A stretch of 64,000 nt of DNA from Muscardinus avellanarius (Eukaryota; Chordata; Mammalia; Rodentia; Gliridae). Shown here piece by piece: positions 55,300-64,000 of this stretch (its first letter is position 1; the number at the start of each line of letters is the position of its first letter). The notes under the pieces are model-generated. The model made no database searches. It was not told where the DNA came from and was given only the letters and a program-made list of their open reading frames with translations. The position numbers were made by a program, and so were the translations under genes. The DNA lies in NCBI GenBank assembly GCA_963383645.1, contig OY726569.1, positions 27,234,554 to 27,298,553 on the forward strand, read 5' to 3'.

Positions 55300-56965
55300 G
55301 TGGTCTCAGTGGCAACCATGGCCAGAGCAACAATAGCTAGCAGCAGCCAAATAGGACAGCTATTCCTCTGAGAAACCCTGGACATCAGATTTTGGTTTAA
55401 TATATCACTGGGACAATATATAGAAATATTTATAGCCATGACTTCTTTCCTAAAATATAAGAGACAAACCAAGATGGTGGAGAAGGAGGTGGCGGCAGCC
55501 AGTATTCAGGAGAGCTAGACAAATCCAATCCAACTCACCTTGAACTATTGGAGAAATCTCCCCCCAAAAAAGACTGCTCCTGCCCCACATGCTCAGGAAT
55601 TCTGGACAACATACTATGTAAGAGGAGGGCCAAGATGGCGGCAGTGGCAACAACCAGTATTGAGGAGAGGCAGGTAGATTCATTCTAATCTACCGTGAAT
55701 TTTTGAGGAAATTTCCCCAAAAGTTTACTGCACGTGCTCCACATGCTCAGGAACTCTGGACAACATATTATTTAAGAAAAATGTTTAGGGCGTGTCAGAT
55801 GGAGCCCCATATAGTCGTGTTGGTGGGTGCCATGCGTCCCAGGACCCAAGGACACTCTTGGCCGCCATGCTCCTCTGCACAGCACTGGGGCTGGGTGGGC
55901 TCAGAGCAGCAGAACTCTCTCTCTCTCTCTGTGGTGAAGCTGTGGGCCTCCACTCTTGGCAGGGAGATGAAATACATTGCTACTAAGTACTTGGGCCACC
56001 AACTCCTTCCTGCAAAAGACACATACTGTTTTCTTTTATTAAAACAAAATAGTAGAGGAAGGAGGATGGCAGCGGCTGCATTTGCAGCTGCAGCGGCGAC
56101 CACTGCCGCAGAGGTGATGGTTAGCAGAGCCTGAATAGGACATGCATCCCTCTGAGAAACCCTGGACAACAGATTTTAATAGCTGATTGGAACAATACAC
56201 AGAAACATTTCCAGTCATGACTTCCTATCTGAAATATAGGAGAGTGGAAAATGGTGGAATTAGAGGCAAGACTGTAGCATGGTGCCCACCACAGCAAGAA
56301 AAGTGATTTTTGGAGGGACATCCAAGAAGAGATCAGAAAGCAGGCTGCTCCTGCCACACATGCACAGGAATACTTAACAACAACATACTCTAGAAGAGAC
56401 CAAGAAGGTGGTGGCGGCGGCCAGTATTCAGGAGAAGCAGACACATCCAACCAAATCCACCTTGAATTTTTGAAGAAATCTCTCGAAAAGTAGACTGTTC
56501 CTGCCAGACATGCTCAGGAACTCTGAACAACATACTATATAAGAAAATGTTTTGCGCAGATAGACAAAGATGGTATTAGTGGCAGAGTCCAGTATTCGGG
56601 ATAGGCAGATAGATCCAATCAAATCCACCTTGAATTTTTGAAAATATCTCCCTAAAAGTAGACTGCACTTGCCGCAAATGTGCAGGAATTCTGGACAACA
56701 TACTATCTAATAAAAATTTCCAGGCCAAGTTGGAGGGAGTGCTGCCTGTATTGCTGGGCCAGTTCTCTGTTCAAGGTGTTCCAGGGGACCTCAGCTCATG
56801 GCCGCTGTGCTCCTCTGCACTGCACTGGGGGCCAGGGTGTGCTTGGAGTAGCATATCCTGCTCTCCATGGTGAAGCTGTGAGCTTCCGCTTTCAGTGGAG
56901 AGATAAAATCAATTGCTGCTAGGGAATTGGTCTGTCAGCTTCTGCACCTGACATATTTTCTCCTA
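55300..56965 (+). repeat. Tandem array of composite-element modules (no VNTR)
   Basis: Three module types recur. Module A: CTCTGAGAAACCCTGGACA.CAGATTTT at about 55365 and 56150, with ACATTTCCAGTCATGACTTC-like text. Module B: GATGG.GG..GGC..CCAGTATTCAGGAGA..., AATTTTTGA..AAAT, CATGCTCAGGAA.TCTGGACAACATACTA at about 55475, 55635, 56260, 56400, 56570 and 56650. Module C: CTCCTCTGCAC..CACTGGGG, GGTGAAGCTGTG...TCCACTCTTGGCAGG-like text, ATTGCTACTA at about 55868 and 56810. The order A-B-B-C-A-B-B-B-C shows a duplicated higher-order unit. Modules B and C recur at 62170-62900. Confidence 0.82.
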
Positions 56966-57345
<380 letters not shown>

Positions 57346-57349
57346 GTTG

Positions 57350-57990
57350 TGAGTGGACCATCCTGTCAAAGTTACTCACCTTCGGGTTTTCAGGTTTTCA
57401 GTAAGTGGGAATAAGTGTGAAGAAATAGAAGCGCTAATACATTGTTGGTAGGATCGCAAGTTAGTCCAACTACTTTGGAGAACAGTATCTGAGATCCTCA
57501 GAAGAAGGTAAACAAACTTACCATATGATCCAGCAATACCACCTCTGGGTATCTACCAAAAAGAATGAAAACCAAAATACCAAACTAATGCATGAACAAC
57601 CATGTTCATAGCTGCACAGTTCAGCATTGCCAAACTGTGGAACCAGCCAAGATGTCCTTCAACGAATTAAGTAGATTTCAAAACTATGGGATATATACAC
57701 AAGAGAATTTTGCCCAGCCATAGGGAGAACAAAATTATGGCATTTACAGTAAAATGTCACAAAAAAAAAGAAATCAGATGCTTTTCTTAATGTGCAAAAT
57801 ATCAGGGAAAAATGGGTAACAGGAGGAACTCTAGATAAAGAAGGGACCTTAGAGAGGAGCAATTAAGGTGACATCTGAGGGGATAAGGGGGAGGATAAGG
57901 GAAACTCTTTAAAGCACATGATGTACTTAAACATATCAAGGTCATTCAGGAAGCCAAGCAAGGGTAGGAGGGAAATGGGCTTTTCACCTT
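57350..57990 (+). mobile_element. LINE-1 3' end fragment
   Basis: End of ORF2 (CATATGATCCAGCAATACCA at about 57512, GGAACCAGCCAAGATGTCC at about 57640) followed by the 3'UTR. Truncated before the terminal A-rich part. Confidence 0.82.
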
Positions 57991-58007
57991 AAGAGTGATT
58001 TTTTTTA

Positions 58008-58095
58008 CCTTGAGATAGTCTTAAACTTGCAGTCCGTCTCTCTCAGCCTTCCAAGTAGCTGGGACTACAGGCCAGTGCCTCTGTGTAATGGCTTA
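58008..58095 (-). repeat. Reverse SINE scrap
   Basis: TTGAGATAGTCTTAAACTTG, then CCTTCCAAGTAGCTGGGACT: middle part of a reversed SINE, degraded. Confidence 0.5.
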
Positions 58096-58500
58096 ATAGT
58101 GTTTTTTTAACAAAAAATTAAAAATATATTTTATTTTCACAGTTTGAAATTGTAAATTATTTTTGTATATTTTATTGTCATAGAAAAATAGTTTGAAATT
58201 TTAAATTATTTCCCTTTACTCACTTTTTAAATAATTTTTTTCTTGTTGACTTTGACGGCTTCTAAGGAGGAGTCAGGCATTATTCATGATGTTGTTTCTC
58301 AGAACATAGTTTTTGAACTTTACTTGGCTGTTATGAAATTTTGTTGTTGTTGTTGTGGTGGTGGTGGTGGTGGTGGTTCTTTACATAAGTAGGTACTCTA
58401 ATGTGAATTTTCTTTCCTATAATTCTCCTGCCCAAACCAGACTGGTGCACTTACAGCATTCCCTATTCCATTTTCTGGCATTCCATATAGCTTTGCTCCT
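58096..58500. other. Intergenic with (TTG)n(TGG)n
   Basis: Trinucleotide run TTG then TGG at about 58339-58378. Otherwise AT-rich. Confidence 0.5.
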
Positions 58501-58610
58501 GACTGTAACTTAGCAAGATCCTGTTTCAAAATAAAAAATAAAATAAGGCTGTAATATACCTCAAAGGTAGAACTCCCATGGGTTCAATTTCCAGCATCAC
58601 CAAAAAAGAA
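58500..58610 (+). repeat. SINE tail half
   Basis: GATCCTGTTTCAAAATAAAA, a diverged ID tail with GGTAGAACTCCCATGGGTTC, A-rich end. Confidence 0.7.
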
Positions 58611-59470
58611 GGAAAAAAATTATAAACTGGGTAGAAGAATAGGTAGCTATAATAAATACCAACTACAATCACATAACCATCTATGAAAACATAGACTATA
58701 ACAATTATGAGATTTCTTTTTCATTTTTATATGAGTGAATTTATGAATGTATTAACCATGGTTAACTCTCCTGCTTTGTATCTCTGCTACATAGCAGCAT
58801 AAGATGTGCTAATGACAGCTAACCCCATGCCTCATAATATGTCAACAGTTAAGCTATAGGACACTCGTGTCCAGCCATGCCATTGCTATAAGTACATGTG
58901 TACTGTTTGGAGCAATTCTACAATATTTGTTATACTTTCCAGAAAGACATAAAATATTCCAAAATGCTATTTCATCTGTGAGAACATTCAAAACTTTGAA
59001 CTATATAAATATCATCTAAAAGAAAAATAGTTCCATCTTTAAACATTGGATGAATGAAGATTATTTTCTACTTTCTACTGAAAATTGATCTGGTGAAGGA
59101 ATTAATGTAAAACTCCCAATCCCAAAAATTTATTTACTATAAACAATAATAATATAACAAGAATTTATAAATTATTTCAAAAATTTATTTTTGTTTTCCC
59201 CTTAAAGAAACCCATAGAATTATTTGAGTAATTCTAATTGTCTTCAGACTCTCCCAGGTTTCTTTACAAAATCCCTAAACTCACATACCATATGAAACTA
59301 CAGAATTCCTCCTGAGGTTCCCAGATCTTCCTGGCTATTCCCCCTCTTACATCCTCACAGATGCCTCTGCTCTGGTGCTAGCCACAAATTCCAATCTAGG
59401 TGTTATATTGTGTTGTGTTGTATTGCATTATATTGTATTCTTGTAAACTTCAGTTCAATGGAATCTACTT
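58611..59470. other. Intergenic, AT-rich
   Basis: A TTGTATTG-type run at 59407-59443 precedes a SINE. Nothing else was recognised. Confidence 0.4.
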
Positions 59471-59640
59471 TTTTTTTTTTTGGTAGATCTAACCCTTCTA
59501 CCTCTGGGCTACACTCCCAGACCAATTTTATATTTTATTTGTCTTTTAAGCCAGCAAGGCTGGCTTCGAACTGGCGTGATCCTCCTGTCTCTGCCTCTCA
59601 AGAGCGGGGATTACAAGCGCGCGCCACCACGCCTGGTAAT
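59471..59640 (-). repeat. Reverse B1-dID SINE
   Basis: Poly-T, CCTCTGGGCTACACTCCCAG, AAGCCAGCAAGGCTGGCTTC, CGCGCGCCACCACGCCTGGT. Confidence 0.94.
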
Positions 59641-60785
59641 GAAATATACTTTAATCAGATATAAATATTATTACAATTTCCTTATTCAACTTTTCAAACT
59701 AGAAAATAAAGTAAAACAATCTTCGAAAGCCAGAGGGAATCCATATACTCATACAGGTGTTTCAGATTTTACCCTTACAGTTAAGTATCATCAAATAATA
59801 ATATATTTATTAGGTTTATATTTTGAGATTTCTCATATGTATTTCCATGTAGTATGTAATATTCTGACATTTGCTTTTTATAGTTGACATTATATTCTTA
59901 AGCTTCATCTATTAAAAATGTGTGAAACCAATTCTCTGAAATGGCAATGTATTTTCATTGTGTGAGTGAATAGTAGAGTAATATATTACTATGCATCAAA
60001 TTTATTTATTATTCCTAAATACTGCTGCATTTTTGTAAATTCCTCTTTGTTCACATAGTTAAACTTCTTTCACATAGATAACAAGAAATGGAATATCTGG
60101 ACTTTTAGTTGTGCATATTTTAACTAGTTTAGACAAATTGTTCTCCTATGTGGTTTTATAAATTGTTTTCTGGGTGGTTGATTTTTATATCTGGAAAAAT
60201 ATAACAGCCTAATATCCCTGAATTCTTGTCAACACTTAATATGATCAGATTTTGATTTTATCTGATAGAAATCACATAGCACTTTCTTTTACCTTAATCT
60301 CCTCTGAAGGCTGTGGAAGTTGATATTTTATATGTCTTTTTTTCTTTAAATTACCTTTTATATGCTTATCTGTTTTTACTTTGGATGTTTTTCTTCCTTA
60401 TTTTCAAAATTCCTTTGTCTATGTTTAGTTCTTAATAACTTCCTGATTATTTGATTTAAAAATACATCTTAGAATGTGTGTTTTGAATTTTGTGGTAGGG
60501 CACATGTACAAATTAAAAATTTGTTTTTCTATTGCATATTCTCTGGGATGATTATTTCTTGTTAACAAATAATTTTAACACACATACATCCATTTTGTTT
60601 CTCTACTTCATATTCTTTTCATGGCATATAATATATAATCAATATATATTTTGTTTCCATCAAGTCATTTCATTCCCTAAGAATTTTAAATTATTGGCTC
60701 CAACTGTACATAATTTTTTCTTAATTTTAAATTTCTACTGCAGATGTGCCTGCATTTGTCTTTTTATTATTATTCTTTTTATTAG
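59641..60785. other. AT-rich stretch, possibly old LINE sequence
   Basis: Frames up to 87 codons are hydrophobic (Phe/Ile/Leu-rich) as expected of AT-rich noise. Part (60000-60260) may be an old reversed LINE-1. Confidence 0.35.
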
Positions 60786-61130
60786 TGTCCCATGAGAAAT
60801 TACAAAAAACTTAGTGGCACAAAACAAAATAAATATATTCTCTTAGAGGTTTGGAGGTTGTAAGTCCAAAATCACTTTCACTAGGCTGAATTTGGGGTTT
60901 CAGTAGGTCAGCTTCCTTTTGGCACCTGCAAGGAATCATCTGTGTTCTAACCTTTCCAGCTTTCAGAGGATGTCTTCCTCTCCACATTAAATTGGGTGTT
61001 GTTGTTTTTGTTGTTGTTGTTGTAACTCCACTCTCTCTCTCCTTAGGATCCTTGTGGATCCTAATCTGGGTCCACCTGGATAAGACAGGATAACCTCCCA
61101 GTCTGAAAGTCTTCAAGTTAATCACACTTG
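60786..61130 (+). repeat. Old mammalian interspersed repeat
   Basis: AATTACAAAAAACTTAGTGGC at about 60799 through GTAAGTCCAAAATCACTTTC and a CAGCTTTCAGAGGATGTC phrase follow a widespread ancient repeat. A (TTG)n run at 61000-61023 is inside it. Confidence 0.6.
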
Positions 61131-61145
61131 CAAAGCCCCCTTTGC

Positions 61146-61560
61146 CTCAATGTATTCTGTTAACTCATGTTCCCCCAAATTTCTAAGTACTCATTTCTAC
61201 TCCTTTTGAATGTGATATCATTTAGAAATACAGCTGTTGCAGATGTAATTAGTTTAGATGGGGTCTCAATAGAGCAGACCTCTCTTCCAACATGACTGGA
61301 GCTCTTATTAAAAAGTGTCATATGAAGAGAAGGAAGATGATGGGAGGAGACACAGAGAGGATGTGACCATCTACAAGTGGAGACAACCACAAATTGCAGA
61401 GAGGTCAGAACAGATTTTTCCCCGGAGATTTCTAAGGCGAATTTGATCTCCAGGACATTGCCTCTGAATGTCTGGCCTCCAGTACTGTGAGACAATGATT
61501 CCTGTTGTTTTAAATCATGCAATCTGTGGTGCTGTGTTATGGCAGCCCTAGGACATTAAT
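61146..61560 (+). repeat. Old mammalian interspersed repeat
   Basis: AATGTGATATCATTTAGAAA, GACCATCTACAAGTGGAGAC, GGCCTCCAGTACTGTGAGA and GTTATGGCAGCCCTAGGACA form the expected order of an ancient LTR/DNA-type repeat. The exact family is not assigned. Confidence 0.6.
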
Positions 61561-61815
61561 ACACCACGTAAGGCAACATGTTCACAGACTCAGGATTATG
61601 ACATGCACAGCATATTCAGGCTGACACATTGCTTAACTAATTTTCTATTTTTCTTGCTGTAAACATTAAAAATTACTTATACTTTTTATTTCTTCAAAAA
61701 GGTTCAGCATTGAACTTCTACTTTTGTTGTTTTGTTTTTATTTCCTATTTCATTAACCTCTGTACTTACCTTTCATTTTTGTTGAAGTATAAATGGTATG
61801 GTAAAATAAGGGATA
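61561..61815. other. Intergenic, AT-rich
   Basis: Nothing recognised. Confidence 0.4.
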
Positions 61816-61819
61816 ATAA

Positions 61820-64000
61820 CCAGGCCAGGCTGCAGGGCCCTGGGTCCTCCGGGTAGGAATCGAGCAGGCATGCCTGCCCCCTGGAAGGTTTGCACTGGGC
61901 CAGGCAGCAGGGCCCTGGGCCCCTGGAGTGGGTTGAGCAGGGCCTGCCTGCCCCCTGGAAGGTCTGGAGGTCCCGGCCACAAGGCCCTGGGCCCTGGGCA
62001 GAGGTCGAGTGGGGCACACCTACCCCCCGGAAGGTCCGGAGGTCCAGGCTACAAGGCCCTGGGTGGGGGCCGGCAGACTGGCCTACACCCAGGAAGGCAT
62101 GGTGTCGGTCAGGAGGCCGAGCCCAAGTTCCGGGAGGCCCAGTACCAAACAGGAGACCTAATCCTGGGTACAGAGGAACCCAGCTCTGCTGTGCTGCACC
62201 AGGCCATGGTGCACTTAGAACAGCAGAATCTGCTCTGCATGGTGAGACTGTTGAACTCCACTTTTGGAAGTGAGGAAATAAAAAAAATTCATTGCTACTG
62301 AGTGCCAGATAACCACAACTTCCTCAAACCACACATACTGTCTTCTCTTATTTAAAAAAAAAATGAAAAGAAAAAAAGAAAATATTGGAGTGGAGTCAAG
62401 ATGGCCGTGGCAGCAGCCAGTATACTGGAAATGCAGACAAAACATATCAACTGAACTGGAACTTTTGGAAAAAATCCCCATGAAAGAGGACTGCTTCTCC
62501 TCTACATTCTTAAGAATCCTGGACATTACCTGTTAGGAGAGAGTTTAGCGGAGACTTAGGTGGAAGGCGGTGTTGGCAGTGGTGACCGCAATGGTGGTGG
62601 AGGCTTTTATTTGGGAGAAGCAGAGATCAGATCCAACCCACCCTGATCTTCTGAAGAGATTACCCCAAAGGTTGAATGCTACCTTTGTGCATGCTTAGGA
62701 ACACTGGACAATATGCAATGTGGGAAAATAGCTTCGGAAAGATTTGAAATGGTGGAGGCAGTGCCAATGGAAGGGGCCAGTACTCAGGGGAGGCAGAGTT
62801 CTGATGCAATACACCTGGAACTTTTGAAGAAATAACCCCAGAGGCAGAATGCCACCACCATGCACCCTCGGGAAAGTGGGACAACATGCTGATTGAAGAG
62901 TGTGCTCGGATTAGAGGCTGCCGAGGGGTATGGTCAGGGACAGGGACAGGAAAGCCTGGATTGGAGCCTGCCATGAGGCAAGGCCAGAGCTGGGGACCAG
63001 AGCTTGCTGAGGGGTTAGGCCGGGGCTGGGGTCAGCGAGGCTGGGATTGGAGCCTGCCATGAGGCAAGGCCGGTTCTGGGGTCTCCGAGGCCGGGATCGA
63101 AGCCTGCTGAGGGGAAAGGCCAGTGCTGAGGCCAGCGAGGCCGGGATTGGAACCTGCCGTGAGGCAAGGCGAGTACTGGGGTCTCCTAGGCCAGGATAGG
63201 AGCCTGCCAAGGGGTTACGTTGGTGTCAGGGTCAGCGAGGCCAGGATCAGAGCCTGCCATGAGGCAAGGCCGGTGCTGGGAACTCCGAGGCCGGGATAGG
63301 AGCCTGCTGAGGGGTTAGGCCATTGCCAGGGCCAGCAAGGCCAGGATCAGAGCCTGCCACAAGGCAAGGCCAGTGCTGGGGCCTCCGAGGCCAGTATTGG
63401 AGCCTGCCGAGGGGTAAGGCCGGAGCCAGAGCCAGCAAGGCTGGGATCAGAGCCTTCTGTGAGGCAAGGCCACTACTGAGGCATCCGAGGCCAGGATTGG
63501 AGCCTGCCCTGAGGCAAGGCCAGTGCTGGGGCCTTCGAGGTCTGGATTGGAGCCTGCTGGTCGGTTAGGCCGGTTCTGAGGCCAGCGAGTCCAGGATTGG
63601 AGCCCACCACGAGGCAAGGCCAGTGCTGGGGCCTCTGAGGCCTGGATCAGAGCCTGCAAGGGCTAAGGCTGGTGCCGGGGCCAGCGAGACCGGGACCCAA
63701 GCCTGCCTTGAACAAGGCCGGGGCTGGGGCTTCCAAGGCCGGGATCGGAGCGTGCCAAGGGGTTAGGCTGGTGCTGGGCCAGCAAGACCAGGATTGGAGC
63801 CTGCCATGAGGCAAGGCAGGTGCTGGGGCCACCGAGGCTAGGATGGGAGCCTGCCGAGGATTTAGACCATTGCTGGGGCCTCCGAGGCCAGGATAGGATC
63901 CTGCCGAGGGTTTAGGCTAATGCCAGAGTTAGCAAGACCGAGATCGGAGCCTGCCGTGAGGCAAGGAAAGTGCTGGGGCCTCTGAGGCTGGGATCGGAGC
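61820..64000 (+). mobile_element. Composite VNTR retroelement, copy 3 (continues past window end)
   Basis: Order on +: a GC-rich leader of units about 73 bp apart (61820-62110, CTGGAAGGT at 61881 and 61955, CCGGAAGGT at 62027); module C (62160-62370); an A-rich spacer; three L1-promoter-like modules (62385-62900), the first with CAAGATGGCCGTGGCAGC; then the 50-bp VNTR from about 62910 to the window end. Modules and VNTR are collinear with copy 1 in reverse. The leader repeat differs from the 124-125-bp leader of copies 1 and 2, so 5' ends are exchanged within the family. The L1-like 3' part lies beyond the window if present. Confidence 0.8.
62910..64000 (+). repeat. VNTR of composite element copy 3
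   Basis: 50-bp units (GAGCCTGCC recurs at 63250, 63300 and so on) alternating AGGCAAGGCC and GGGGTTAGGCC types, the reverse complement of the two subunit types in copies 1 and 2. At least 21 units before the window ends. Confidence 0.95.

Overview
This is a mammalian nuclear genomic window, almost certainly from a squirrel-family rodent (Sciuridae: squirrel, marmot or ground squirrel). The main clue is more than thirty copies of a dimeric B1-dID type SINE. Each has a 7SL/B1-like head (GCCGGGCGTGGTGG...), an ID/tRNA-like tail (GGTCTGGGAGTGTAGCCC...CCCAGTACCACC) and an A-rich end. There is no bacterial-style gene density. Nearly all open reading frames in the window are chance frames inside repeats.

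Layout. 1-1.35 kb: LINE-1 remnant (+). 1.97-6.2 kb: an internally deleted class II (betaretrovirus-like) endogenous retrovirus on the - strand with two LTRs, parts of gag, pol and env, and a second retroviral scrap upstream. 6.5-14.8 kb: SINEs, microsatellites, a GC-rich stretch with a short tandem repeat, and a possible retrocopy fragment. 14.96-20.3 kb: one LINE-1 on + (5'UTR, ORF1, start of ORF2) abutting a second LINE-1 5' end on -. 20.3-22.7 kb: a solo-LTR-like element, other repeats and SINEs. 22.8-24.3 kb and 26.4-29.0 kb: two - strand copies of a composite VNTR retroelement, the larger inserted into an old - strand LINE-1. 29-43 kb: old and young LINE-1 pieces interrupted by SINEs and a second copy of the LTR-like element. 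43-53.5 kb: a repeat-poor island with the only recognisable protein-coding gene, a NUT family (NUTM2-like) gene on - at about 44.0-49.5 kb. 55.3-57.1 kb: a tandemly modular relative of the composite element. 57.3-61.6 kb: LINE-1 and older repeats. 61.8-64.0 kb: a third composite element on +, running off the window.

Gene. Six coding exons of the NUTM2-like gene were mapped to exact splice junctions. Phases fit across all of them, with no internal stop or frameshift, giving 651 residues from the first resolved exon to the stop. The short first coding exon was not found. The protein has the NUT-family domain order: Pro-rich N-terminus, conserved core, acidic segment and a basic C-terminal nuclear localisation signal.

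Most interesting structure. The composite elements pair L1-promoter-like modules (with AAGATGGC motifs) with a GC-rich VNTR of 50-bp units in an alternating 100-bp dimer, and end in an L1-like 3'UTR with an A-rich tail. One copy has a 16-bp target-site duplication with one mismatch. This resembles the primate SVA/LAVA design with an L1 tail in place of SINE-R. I cannot tell from sequence alone whether this squirrel family is already catalogued.
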